DNA of 64,000 bases from Clostridiales bacterium (lineage in GTDB: Bacteria; Bacillota; Clostridia; Clostridiales; Clostridiaceae). Of this stretch, positions 17,468 to 26,142 are shown in pieces. The stretch covers positions 17,583 to 81,582 of the forward strand of contig JAAYPK010000019.1 of assembly GCA_012519845.1 (NCBI GenBank), given 5' to 3'. Numbering within the stretch: position 1 is the first letter of the stretch; each line of letters begins with the position of its first letter. Both the position numbers and the translations under genes were made by a program. The notes beneath the pieces were generated by a model. It did not search any database, had not been told where the DNA came from, and worked only from the letters and a program-made list of their open reading frames with translations.

Positions 17468-17510
17468 TACAGACCATGTAGTTAAAATACTACATGTTCT
17501 GTATTTTTTA
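17468..17510. terminator. Terminator between the 136-aa gene and thiI
   Basis: Arms TACAGACCATGTAGT (17468-17482) and CTACATGTTCTGTA (17490-17503) pair with one mismatch. On the plus strand the hairpin is followed by TTTTTTA, so it ends the plus-strand gene. The thiI stop codon (17482-17484) begins inside the stem, so the same hairpin could serve the opposing transcript. Confidence 0.8.
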
Positions 17511-18636
17511 TTGCCTTATTAACCAATTCTTCAATATTTAATACACTTTCACCTTTTATAATTCCTTCTAATTGAGGCTTTGTTTTGGGATGTTTTGGTA
17601 CAAATATAGTACAACAGTCCTCATAAGGTAATATAGAAGTTTCAAAAGTTCCTATTTTTCTTGATATTTCTATTATATCTTCCTTGTCCATTGCAATTAA
17701 TGGTCTAAACACTGGTCTATCAGCACAATCTGTACTTACAACCAATCCTTCCATAGTTTGACTTGCAACCTGGCCTATACTCTCTCCCGTTGAAACTGAA
17801 TCTATTTTAAGATTCTCTGCTAAAGCACAAGCTATTCTCATCATAAATCTACGCATAATGATGGTTAATTCATCTTCTCTGCATTTATCAATTATTTCCA
17901 TTTGAATTTCAGTAAAAGGAACAATGTATAAATTAACCTTTTCTGTATAGGTTGAAAGTATTTTTGCTAATTCACATACCTTTTCTTTTGCCCTTTCAGA
18001 AGTATAGGGATGACTATGAAAATAAACACAATTAAGAGCCACTCCTCTTCTTGCCATTAAGTACCCTGCCACCGGAGAATCTATCCCTCCTGACAACATA
18101 AGCATAGTACTTCCATTTGTTTTATATGGCAATCCTCCTGCACCTTTAACTTTATCTTTTGTACTCCATATGTAAGCATATTCCCTTAATTCTATATATA
18201 TTTTTACTTCTGGATTCCTTACATCAACTGTAAGATTCTTTTTATATTTTTCTAAAATATAAGCACCAACATCTCTTGATATATCCATTGATTTGCCTGG
18301 TACATTCTTATTTGCCCTGTTTGTTTCTACTTTAAATGTATTTATATCACTTTGATTTATTTTATTTAAAGCCTCTTCTTTAACCTTATCTAAATCCAGC
18401 TCTACTTTAGTTACAAGGCATATTTCTGATATCCCAAAAATTTTCTTAACTCGATTTATGCCTTCTTCTATATCATCCACTTTAATAAAATATCTACCTG
18501 TATCAATTATTATTTCATATTCTAATCCTTTTAATTTATCTGATATATTATTTCTTAGTTGCTTTTCAAATTTGTTTCTATTTAATCCTTTTAAAAATAT
18601 TTCCGACGCATATTTTACTAATAATAATTTTTCCAT
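17482..18636 (-). CDS. thiI: tRNA 4-thiouridine synthase (ThiI, without rhodanese domain)
   Basis: A 384-residue enzyme with an N-terminal ferredoxin-like/THUMP region (to about residue 165) and an adenylating PP-loop domain with SGGIDSPVAGYLMARRG. It adenylates U8 of tRNA before sulfur transfer. The rhodanese domain of the E. coli enzyme is absent, as in Bacillus ThiI, where a dedicated cysteine desulfurase supplies sulfur. Such a desulfurase lies immediately upstream: its TAA and the thiI ATG share one base. Confidence 0.95.
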   Translation of the reverse strand: MEKLLLVKYASEIFLKGLNRNKFEKQLRNNISDKLKGLEYEIIIDTGRYFIKVDDIEEGINRVKKIFGISEICLVTKVELDLDKVKEEALNKINQSDINTFKVETNRANKNVPGKSMDISRDVGAYILEKYKKNLTVDVRNPEVKIYIELREYAYIWSTKDKVKGAGGLPYKTNGSTMLMLSGGIDSPVAGYLMARRGVALNCVYFHSHPYTSERAKEKVCELAKILSTYTEKVNLYIVPFTEIQMEIIDKCREDELTIIMRRFMMRIACALAENLKIDSVSTGESIGQVASQTMEGLVVSTDCADRPVFRPLIAMDKEDIIEISRKIGTFETSILPYEDCCTIFVPKHPKTKPQLEGIIKGESVLNIEELVNKAIKNTEHVVF

Positions 18637-19781
18637 TATTTTTTTCTCCTTAAAAACTTTAAATGCTTTTCTAAACAGTTTACAGTATAATCAATTTCTT
18701 TTATTGTAGTATCCTTAGAGAAAGAAAATCTTATAGCTCCTTCTATCTCTTCCTTTGAAAGTTTTATTGCTTCTAAAACATGACTGCCTATAACTCCAGC
18801 TTTCGATTTAGAGGTACAAGCCGAACCTGTAGATACATAAATATTATCTCCACTTAAAGCATGTAATAATACTTCTCCTCTAATGCCTAAGAAAGAAACA
18901 TTTAAAATATGTGGAATAAAATCTTCATCTAAGGGACTGTTAATTTTAACACCATTAATTTGTGATAATTTTTCAATCATATATTTTTTTATTTCAGTAA
19001 TTTTTTTATTGTTTTCTTCCAAATTATTATATGCATCTTTAATAGCTCTATTTAATCCAATTATAGAAGGTAAATTCTCTGTTCCAGCCCTTAATCCTCT
19101 TTCTTGAGATCCTCCTGTAATAAGAGGTTTTGGCATAAGCCCTCTAGTAATATAACAAAATCCAATCCCTTTAGGCCCATTTAATTTATGACCACTTACT
19201 ACTAATGAATCTATTTTCATTTCATTAACATTAATCTTTATTTTTCCAAAACCTTGTACTGCATCAACATGAAATTTGGCTCTGCTACTTATTTCTTTTA
19301 TTGCTATTCCAATTTCTTTTAAATTTTGAATTACCCCAATCTCATTATTAACAAAAATTACAGAAACTAATGTTGTTTCTTTTGTAATTTTATTTTTTAA
19401 ATCCTCTATATCTATTCTACCTTTTTCATCTATCTTTAAATACTTAACTCTTACTTTATTTTCTTCTAATACTTCTATTGTATTTTTAATAGAACTATGT
19501 TCAAAAGGGGTCACTAACACTTCATTTCCAGCTTTAGCTAATCCTTTTAATATTAAATTATTACCTTCACTTGCTCCAGAAGTAAAATAAATTTCATTTT
19601 TATCTGCATTTATAGTTTTTGCTATTTCTTCTCTGCATTTATTTAGTTCTTTTTCACATTCTAAACCTAAAGCATGGATAGAAGATGGATTGGCATAAAA
19701 TTTTTCCATAGCCAGCCCTATTTCTTTTATTACCTCATTACTTGGCTTTGTTGTTGAAGCGTTATCTAAATATACATTCAT
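18636..19781 (-). CDS. Cysteine desulfurase (NifS/NifZ-type) partner of ThiI
   Basis: A 381-residue PLP enzyme. The PLP lysine is in VVSGHKLNGPKG, and the persulfide cysteine in VSTGSACTSKSK. The ATG at 19781 is preferred over in-frame upstream starts because AAAGGA is positioned for it and the typical MNVYLDNASTTKPS start follows. The one-base overlap with thiI (TAATG) implies translational coupling and matches the Bacillus NifZ-ThiI pair, so its likely job is to hand sulfur to ThiI for s4U in tRNA. No Fe-S scaffold gene is adjacent. Confidence 0.93.
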   Translation of the reverse strand: MNVYLDNASTTKPSNEVIKEIGLAMEKFYANPSSIHALGLECEKELNKCREEIAKTINADKNEIYFTSGASEGNNLILKGLAKAGNEVLVTPFEHSSIKNTIEVLEENKVRVKYLKIDEKGRIDIEDLKNKITKETTLVSVIFVNNEIGVIQNLKEIGIAIKEISSRAKFHVDAVQGFGKIKINVNEMKIDSLVVSGHKLNGPKGIGFCYITRGLMPKPLITGGSQERGLRAGTENLPSIIGLNRAIKDAYNNLEENNKKITEIKKYMIEKLSQINGVKINSPLDEDFIPHILNVSFLGIRGEVLLHALSGDNIYVSTGSACTSKSKAGVIGSHVLEAIKLSKEEIEGAIRFSFSKDTTIKEIDYTVNCLEKHLKFLRRKK

Positions 19782-19846
19782 TTTATTCATTCCTTTATTA
19801 ATTTGCATATTTTTTTGATATGATTACTATGTATTATATAATATTT

Positions 19847-19870
19847 TGAAGGGCTCTGTAAAGCCCTTCA
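19847..19870 (-). terminator. Hairpin after the Ca2+ ATPase gene
   Basis: Perfect 9-base arms (19847-19855 and 19862-19870) with a six-base loop, 19 bases after the ATPase stop. The better T-run lies on the opposite (plus) strand, so termination on the minus strand may be weak and allow some read-through into the desulfurase-thiI pair. Confidence 0.6.
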
Positions 19871-19889
19871 TTTTTTATACCTAATATCA

Positions 19890-22436
19890 TTATTTTGTTT
19901 TAATAAATAAGTATAAGCTATTAATTAATGCAATGATTCCAGAGAAAAATATTACTATACCCCATTGATATTTATTTATTGCTACTGTATGAAATACATT
20001 TTGCAAAAAAGGAATATATAAAATACTTAAGAGCATTATTATTGAAAAAGTTACTGCTGCTAATAAATATTTATTTGAAGTAATTTTAATTGAAAATATA
20101 GAATGTCTCTCAGATCTACATTCAAATACATGAAATAATTGGGACATTACTAATGTTGAAAGAGCTATGGTTCTACAGGTTACTAAATCCATTCCATTTA
20201 ATCTACTTATTATGAATGAAAGAACAGTGCATATTCCAATAAGACATCCTCTAACACTTATTTTCTCTACTAATCCTCTAGCAAAAATTCCTTCTTTTTT
20301 TTCTCTTGGATTCATTCTCATTATGTCTTTATCTGGAGGATCTACTCCTAAAGCTATTGCTGGCAAACCATCTGTTGCTAAATTTACAAAAAGAATTTGT
20401 ATAGGAGTTAATGGAGTTGGTAATGTTAAGATTGAAGCTAAAAACATTGTTAAAACTTCGCCTAAATTACAGGATAGAAGATATCTAATGAACTTTCTTA
20501 TATTATCATAGATTACTCTACCCTCTTCTATTGCTGCTACAATAGTTGCAAAATTATCATCCATTAATATCATAGATGAAGCTTCTTTAGTAACATCAGT
20601 TCCTGATATACCCATTGATATTCCTATATCTGCTTCTTTAATAGCTGGGGCATCATTAACTCCATCACCGGTCATAGCTACAATATTATTATTCCTTTTA
20701 AATGCTTTTACAATTCTTAATTTGTGTTTTGGAGATACTCTAGCAAATACTCTTACTTTATTTACTTTTTGCTCTAACTCTTTATCACTAATTCTTTCTA
20801 TTTCATCTCCAGTCATAACTTGATTATCATTATTACAAATGTTTAAGTTTTTAGCTATGGCTAAAGCTGTACTTTTATGATCTCCTGTTATCATAATTGG
20901 TTTTATCCCTGCCAGTTTACATTTAAGTACTGCATCTCTTGCTTCTTTTCTAGGTGGATCCATACTTCCTACTACGCCAATAAATATTAGATTTTTTTCA
21001 ATTCCTTCATTACGTGGAAGAGCCTGTTCTTTATATGCTGCTGCTATACACCTTAATGCTCTAGAAGACATAGCCTCAATAAATAATGCTACCTGTTTTT
21101 TCTTTTCATAAGTAAAAGGCTTAACTTTATTATTTTCTAAAATATAACTACATTTTTCAAGTATTCTTTCTGGTGCACCCTTAACATAACATTTTTCAGT
21201 AGTTCCTTCTTTAATAATAACTGACATCATTTTTCTTGTAGAATCAAAGGGAATATTAAATACTCTTTTCCCATTACTAATAAATGCCTCTAATAATTTA
21301 ACATCTGTAAAGAATAGTTTAATTAATGCTGTTTCTGTTGGATCCCCAGTTACAGCCTTATCAATATAATTAGTATTAAAATCATAGTTACAATCATTGC
21401 AATAAACCAAAGCTTTCCTTAACATAGAACTATCTATTAATTTTTCTTTCTCCATATCAAAGATTCTACTATTTATATATACTTCTTTTACTTTCATTTT
21501 ATTTTGCGTTAATGTACCTGTTTTATCAGAACATATAACAGATGTACATCCTAAAGTTTCTACTGCTGGTAATTTCCTAATAAGGGCATTTCTTTTTAAC
21601 ATTCTTGATACTCCAAGAGCAAGAGATACTGTAACTATTGCAGCTAATCCTTCTGGTATCGCAGCAACAGCAAGACTTACTCCAAGAAGAAACATCTCAC
21701 CTACATCATTTCCTCTAAATATACCTAATATTGTAACCACCAAACAAATTACTAAACATAAAAGCACTAATATTTTGCCTAAGGATTCTAATCTTTCTTT
21801 TAATGGAGATTTTTCTTCTTTTATATTATCTAATAGATCCGCTATTTTCCCCATTTCTGTTTTCATACCTATAGATGCTATTTTAAACAAACCTTTCCCC
21901 TTAAGAATGGTTGTCCCCATATATCCTTCATAATTTTTCTTATTTCCTTCTTTAATTACACCAACAGACTCACCTGTTAAAATTGATTCATCTACTGTTA
22001 CTCCAGAAGTTTCTATAAAAATACCATCTGCAGGTATTCGATCTCCAGCTTCTAAAATTATGATATCCCCAATTGTAAGATAAATTGAATTAATGATCTT
22101 TAAACTACCATCTCTATATACTTTACATGTGGGTGCTGCTAATTCTTTCAATGCTTCTAAAGATTTTTCTGTTCTAAATTCTTGAATAAAGCCAAGTATA
22201 GCATTAACAATTACTATAATAATTATTGTTACGGCATCTGCTGTATCTCCCATTATCCAAGATATGAAGGTTGCTCCAAGTAATACCCATACCATAAAAT
22301 CATTAAATTGAGAAATAAAAATTTTAATGGGGGATACTCTCTTTTTATGTTCTAATTCATTTAATCCATATTCTTTTATTCTTTTTTCTGCTTCCTTAGT
22401 TGTCAATCCAGGTGTAATAGTTTTTTCCTGTAACAC
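19890..22436 (-). CDS. Calcium-transporting P-type ATPase (P2A type)
   Basis: An 848-residue P2 ATPase with all hallmarks: actuator TGES in ESILTGESV, the M4 motif AAIPEGL, phosphorylation site CSDKTGTLTQNK, nucleotide-site KGAPER, and hinge TGDGVNDAPAIKEADIGISM. About ten membrane segments are seen, and the cation-site residues in M4 and M6 (NLATDGLPA) fit SERCA/PMCA-type Ca2+ pumps. The start is a GTG at 22436 with AGGAGG seven bases upstream. It stands divergent from the pyrophosphatase gene and likely exports Ca2+ from the cell. Confidence 0.92.
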   Translation of the reverse strand: MLQEKTITPGLTTKEAEKRIKEYGLNELEHKKRVSPIKIFISQFNDFMVWVLLGATFISWIMGDTADAVTIIIIVIVNAILGFIQEFRTEKSLEALKELAAPTCKVYRDGSLKIINSIYLTIGDIIILEAGDRIPADGIFIETSGVTVDESILTGESVGVIKEGNKKNYEGYMGTTILKGKGLFKIASIGMKTEMGKIADLLDNIKEEKSPLKERLESLGKILVLLCLVICLVVTILGIFRGNDVGEMFLLGVSLAVAAIPEGLAAIVTVSLALGVSRMLKRNALIRKLPAVETLGCTSVICSDKTGTLTQNKMKVKEVYINSRIFDMEKEKLIDSSMLRKALVYCNDCNYDFNTNYIDKAVTGDPTETALIKLFFTDVKLLEAFISNGKRVFNIPFDSTRKMMSVIIKEGTTEKCYVKGAPERILEKCSYILENNKVKPFTYEKKKQVALFIEAMSSRALRCIAAAYKEQALPRNEGIEKNLIFIGVVGSMDPPRKEARDAVLKCKLAGIKPIMITGDHKSTALAIAKNLNICNNDNQVMTGDEIERISDKELEQKVNKVRVFARVSPKHKLRIVKAFKRNNNIVAMTGDGVNDAPAIKEADIGISMGISGTDVTKEASSMILMDDNFATIVAAIEEGRVIYDNIRKFIRYLLSCNLGEVLTMFLASILTLPTPLTPIQILFVNLATDGLPAIALGVDPPDKDIMRMNPREKKEGIFARGLVEKISVRGCLIGICTVLSFIISRLNGMDLVTCRTIALSTLVMSQLFHVFECRSERHSIFSIKITSNKYLLAAVTFSIIMLLSILYIPFLQNVFHTVAINKYQWGIVIFFSGIIALINSLYLFIKTK

Positions 22437-22619
22437 TACTTTTCCTCCTAATTAATAATTCTCTACTATATATACTTAATTTTTTATTATTTAGAAGAAT
22501 ATTAATGTAAAATTTATCTTTCTTTTGCCTTTATACTTAATGCTATAATTCTTTACATTTTGACATAATAGATTTAAAATATTAATTGTTAATTTATATA
22601 TAATTAAGGAGGAGACATA

Positions 22620-24263
22620 TTGAGAAACGTAATATATGTAACTGGACATAAAAATCCTGATTCAGACTCTATTTGTGCTGCTTTTGGATATGCAGAGTTT
22701 AAAAATAGAACAAATGAAATTCCTGCTATTCCAGTTAGACTTGGTAATGTAAATAGAGAAACTCAATTTATTTTAGATTCTTTTGGAGTTAAAGCTCCTG
22801 ACTTTTTAGAAACTGTAAGACTTAAAGTAGAAGATTTAAAAATAGATAATATTAATCCTGTTCTTCCAAATCTTTCATTAAGAATGGCTTGGGATGAAAT
22901 GAAGAAAAAGAATATTAAGTCTTTACCTGTAGCAGACAAAAATCAACATTTAGTTGGTATTTTATCTATATCAAATTTAGCTTCTTCATATATGGATATT
23001 TGGGATAATGCGATTTTAAATAAAAGCAAAACTCCTCTATCTAATATTATTAGTACTTTATCTGCCAAAGAAATTTTTACTGATAAAAATCAAAATAATT
23101 TTCCTGGGAAAATTACTGTAGCTGCAATGGAAACAGAAAGCATGAAGGAATTAGTTGAAGAGGGAGATATTGCAATTGTAGGTGATAGACCTGAAATACA
23201 TAAAGAATTATTAGATTTAAAGGTATCTTTATTAATAATTACAGGTTCACACACTTTATCTACAGATTTAATTTCACTAGCTGACAAGAATAATGTTACT
23301 GTAATAAGTACACCTCATGATTCTTTTACAGCTGCAAGGCTTATAGTCCAAAGTATTCCTGTGGAATATGTAATGGCAAAAGAAAATCTAGTTTCTTTCA
23401 GAACTGATGAACTAGTAGATGATATAAAGGAAAAAATGATTGAAACAAGATTTGGCTCATATCCAGTTACAACACCAGATGGTAAAGTAGTTGGAACAAT
23501 ATCAAGATTCCATTTAATTTCAAACTATAAGAAAAAAGTAATTCAAGTGGATCATAATGAAAGAGGACAATCAGTAGATGGATTAGAAGATGCTGAAATT
23601 CTTGAAATTATTGATCACCATAGAGTAGCTGACATTCAAACAGGTAATCCAATATACTTTAGAAATGAACCTTTAGGAAGTACTTCAACAATTGTTGCAA
23701 AGTGTTTCTTTGAAAGAGGTCTTGAACCATCTAAACAAGCTGCTGGACTTTTATGTGGTGCCATTATTTCTGATACATTATTATTTAGAAGTCCAACTTG
23801 TACTGAACAAGATAAAGAAATATGCAAAAAATTAGCAGAAATTGCTGGAATCGAAAGTATCGAAAACTTTGCTAAAGAAATGTTTAAAGCTGGTACTTCT
23901 CTTAAAGGAAAAACAGTAGAAGAAATCTACAATCAAGATTTCAAACCATTTAACATTGGAGACTATAAAATAGGTGTTGCCCAAGTTAATACTATGGATA
24001 TTGAAGGATTTATGCCTTTAAAAGAAGATATGTTATCTTACATGAACGAAAAAGCAACAAGTGGCAAATTTGATATGATGTTATTGCTGTTAACTGACAT
24101 ATTAAATGAAGGTTCTCAAATTCTTGTTACAGGTAAAATTCCTGAAATAGTAGAAAAAACATTTAATGTTAAACTTGAAAATAATACGGCTTTCTTACCA
24201 GGCGTTCTTTCAAGAAAAAAACAAGTAATACCACCATTAACAAATACAATTTCAATTATGTAA
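22620..24263 (+). CDS. ppaC: Manganese-dependent (family II) inorganic pyrophosphatase with CBS and DRTGG domains
   Basis: A 547-residue DHH-superfamily pyrophosphatase. The N-terminal metal site is GHKNPDSDS; the DHH motif lies in IIDHHRVADIQ. Between the halves of the catalytic domain (about residues 65-300) sit a split CBS pair and a DRTGG domain, which in this family bind AMP, ADP or diadenosine polyphosphates and regulate activity. The start is a TTG at 22620 after AAGGAGGAG. It has its own promoter region and a bidirectional terminator. It hydrolyses PPi in the cytosol, with an adenylate-responsive switch. Confidence 0.95.
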   Translation: MRNVIYVTGHKNPDSDSICAAFGYAEFKNRTNEIPAIPVRLGNVNRETQFILDSFGVKAPDFLETVRLKVEDLKIDNINPVLPNLSLRMAWDEMKKKNIKSLPVADKNQHLVGILSISNLASSYMDIWDNAILNKSKTPLSNIISTLSAKEIFTDKNQNNFPGKITVAAMETESMKELVEEGDIAIVGDRPEIHKELLDLKVSLLIITGSHTLSTDLISLADKNNVTVISTPHDSFTAARLIVQSIPVEYVMAKENLVSFRTDELVDDIKEKMIETRFGSYPVTTPDGKVVGTISRFHLISNYKKKVIQVDHNERGQSVDGLEDAEILEIIDHHRVADIQTGNPIYFRNEPLGSTSTIVAKCFFERGLEPSKQAAGLLCGAIISDTLLFRSPTCTEQDKEICKKLAEIAGIESIENFAKEMFKAGTSLKGKTVEEIYNQDFKPFNIGDYKIGVAQVNTMDIEGFMPLKEDMLSYMNEKATSGKFDMMLLLLTDILNEGSQILVTGKIPEIVEKTFNVKLENNTAFLPGVLSRKKQVIPPLTNTISIM

Positions 24264-24273
24264 TAAAAAAATG

Positions 24274-24308
24274 GGCTGCTCACAAAACTAATAGTTTTGT
24301 GAGCAGCC
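24274..24308. terminator. Bidirectional terminator between ppaC and the M20 peptidase gene
   Basis: Perfect 16-base arms (24274-24289 and 24293-24308) around a 3-base loop. On the minus strand the hairpin is followed by CATTTTTTATT; on the plus strand by a shorter pyrimidine tract. The two flanking genes converge here. Confidence 0.9.
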
Positions 24309-24382
24309 ACCTTTCTTTTTGCACATTTCCTTGCTTCCAAACGTATTATTTAATTTTAATATTACTTTCTTTCATTGAATAA

Positions 24383-25555
24383 TTAAGACCTTAATGTTTC
24401 CAACACAACTTTAGCCACAAATGCTCCCCTAACTGCCACATGATCTAAATTAATATATTCTTTATCTGGTTGATGAACAAAATCTCCTGTCATACCCAAA
24501 CCATCTAAAGTTGGACATCCAACAGAAGAAGTAAAGTTTCCATCAGTTCCGCCCATTTCTATTCTTCCATCCAATTTCAAACCAAATTCTTTACCAATTT
24601 CAATAGCCTTTTCAAATAAAGCTTTATTATATGGTGCATCCTTGTCATAAGGTGGTTTTTCCAATCCACCTTTTGTTATAATTTTCACTTTTTTGTTGAA
24701 AGATTCTAATTGCTGAAATTTTTCATCGTATTCTTGCGCATAATTTAGTGTAGAAAATCTAGCATCAATTGACAACTCAGCTTCACCTGGAACAGTAGGC
24801 CATCCTGCATTTCCTGAATGAAGACTTGTACAAGCTACGCTAACAGCTTTATTGTAATCAGTATAACTTTCTAGTTTTACTGCCTGTTTTGCAAGTTCAA
24901 TTAATCCACTTTCTGCATCAAATGGTGCGTTACCAGAATGAGCTGTAACTCCTTTAGCAAAAAATTTATAATTTCCTCTTCCAAATCGTCCTATAGTACA
25001 TCCTCCAATATCATCTCCCATGCCACCTTCCATAACAAAGGCAGCTTTACTTTTCTTACCTAATTCTTCATAATGTTTATGTGATGTATAACTACCAGCT
25101 TCTTCGTCACAACTAAGGAAAAATACTATTTTTTTATTTTTAGGCATTAATTTCAATTCTTTTAAGGCACGTATGATCATATATACTTGTACATCTCCAC
25201 CTTTCATATCTAGTGTTCCTGGTCCCTTTATTTTATTACCTTCTTTTACCCATAATGATGGGCCAAATGTACCTTTAGCATAAGCAGTATCATAATGTCC
25301 TATGAAAAGAATCTGTTCATCTCCATCTCCATACTCAATTAATAAATGTCCTCCATAATGTTCATTTTCAGTATGAACAACAGTACATTTACATCCTATT
25401 CCTTCAAATAAAGACTGAAAATAATTACGACAATCTACCAAATCTTTTTTATCTCCATCTGTAGGTGTTTCGATTAAAACAGCCTTTTTTAAACTTTCTT
25501 CAAAAATATCAATATTTTCATTCATATATTTTAATAACATTTCATTTTCATTCAT
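24383..25555 (-). CDS. M20 family metallopeptidase (glutamate carboxypeptidase / CPG2-like)
   Basis: A 390-residue dinuclear zinc hydrolase. Metal ligands and base appear in order: FIGHYDT, LDMKGG, SCDEEAGS, FVMEGG and FVHQPDKEY. The dimerisation-domain region (GVTAHSGNAP) is present. Nearest relatives by pattern are CPG2/ArgE-like M20A enzymes, which cleave N-acyl or C-terminal glutamate-type amide bonds; the true substrate is unknown. The ATG has AAGGAGG upstream. Immediately upstream on the same strand lies a decayed dehydrogenase reading frame. Confidence 0.9.
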   Translation of the reverse strand: MNENEMLLKYMNENIDIFEESLKKAVLIETPTDGDKKDLVDCRNYFQSLFEGIGCKCTVVHTENEHYGGHLLIEYGDGDEQILFIGHYDTAYAKGTFGPSLWVKEGNKIKGPGTLDMKGGDVQVYMIIRALKELKLMPKNKKIVFFLSCDEEAGSYTSHKHYEELGKKSKAAFVMEGGMGDDIGGCTIGRFGRGNYKFFAKGVTAHSGNAPFDAESGLIELAKQAVKLESYTDYNKAVSVACTSLHSGNAGWPTVPGEAELSIDARFSTLNYAQEYDEKFQQLESFNKKVKIITKGGLEKPPYDKDAPYNKALFEKAIEIGKEFGLKLDGRIEMGGTDGNFTSSVGCPTLDGLGMTGDFVHQPDKEYINLDHVAVRGAFVAKVVLETLRS

Positions 25556-25567
25556 AATACTTCCTCC

Positions 25568-25709
25568 TTAAACAATTTCTTCAACTTGCTCTACATTACT
25601 CATATCACCAACAAAAATATAACTCCTATTTAGAAAACTTTTCATCTGTTGCTCTTCCTATACCACTTCCTCCACCTGAAATAATTACAATTTGATCTTT
25701 AAAATTCTC
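25568..25709 (-). pseudogene. Remnant of a short-chain dehydrogenase/reductase gene
   Basis: On the minus strand a ribosome-binding site (GGAGGTGAG) leads without a start codon into NFKDQIVIISGGGSGIGRAT, the N-terminal Rossmann motif (TGxxxGIG) of SDR enzymes. That frame ends at TAG after about 26 residues. A shifted frame then gives IFVGDMSNVEQVEEIV, matching the downstream D-x-S-x-V segment of the same family. About 20-25 intervening residues and the whole catalytic C-terminus (YxxxK) are gone, so this is a heavily deleted relic. Confidence 0.7.
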
Positions 25710-25721
25710 ACCTCCGTATAA

Positions 25722-25772
25722 AATAACAAAGGAGTTATAGAGATTAACTATCTCTGTAACTCCTTTGTTATT
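25722..25772 (-). terminator. Long near-perfect hairpin upstream of the SDR remnant
   Basis: Twenty-two-base arms (25722-25743 and 25751-25772) with one G-U pair and a 7-base loop. On the minus strand it is followed by TTATTTTATA and then the SDR ribosome-binding site. It may be a terminator of a lost upstream gene or an attenuator of the lost dehydrogenase. Confidence 0.6.
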
Positions 25773-25831
25773 TTCATTTTAATGCATGAAAATTAACATA
25801 TCAATTTATAAATGAATTTTTTTTCACCTTT

Positions 25832-25969
25832 TCAATTTAGTATTTTTTTTTGTTTTATTTTTTTCATTTTATAAATATTTTTAAATCCATATTTTTCATT
25901 AATTTGATTTTCCAATGATTAAGCATCTATATGTTGGATATAAACTGTCCCTTCTCTTGCTATCGCCAT
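25832..25969 (-). pseudogene. Possible remnant of a SorC/DeoR-type sugar-responsive regulator
   Basis: A minus-strand frame from an ATG at 25969 reads AREGTVYIQHIDA, a stop, then SLENQINEKYGFKNIY. The pattern (xxGxVxIxI...LExxLxExFGLKxxxV) resembles the region joining the helix-turn-helix to the effector domain in SorC-family regulators. Changing one base would remove the internal stop. No ribosome-binding site and no DNA-binding or effector domain remain. Identification is tentative. Confidence 0.3.
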
Positions 25970-25983
25970 GTTGTAAAATAAAT

Positions 25984-26070
25984 AAAAAAGAGAGAGAACA
26001 TTTGATACAATTACTCAATTAATATCAAGAAATCTTTGATTTCTGTCCTCATCTCTTATCTATTCTCTCT
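25984..26070 (-). terminator. Structured 3' region and terminator of the flagellar operon
   Basis: On the minus strand AGAGAGAA (26063-26070) pairs with TTCTCTCT (25991-25998), which is followed by a T6 run. Enclosed are two smaller hairpins, GAAATC/GATTTC and TTGATA/TATCAA. The result is a branched structure about 85 bases long, 70 bases after the flgG stop. It ends the roughly 25-kb flagellar transcript and may be a stable 3' RNA. Confidence 0.6.
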
Positions 26071-26142
26071 TAGTTCTACTCTGTCGGTAGTTCTTACTTA
26101 ATTTTGTTACTACATTACTAATGAAATAAAATGCATAATTTA

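Larger units (their letters stand above)
25556..26142. other. Gene-free stretch between the flagellar operon end and the M20 gene
   Basis: About 590 bases without an intact gene. It contains a structured terminator region after flgG (25984-26070), a possible regulator remnant (25832-25969), a long near-perfect hairpin (25722-25772) and a decayed short-chain dehydrogenase (25568-25709). The rest is very AT-rich (long T runs at 25820-25870). Confidence 0.8.
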
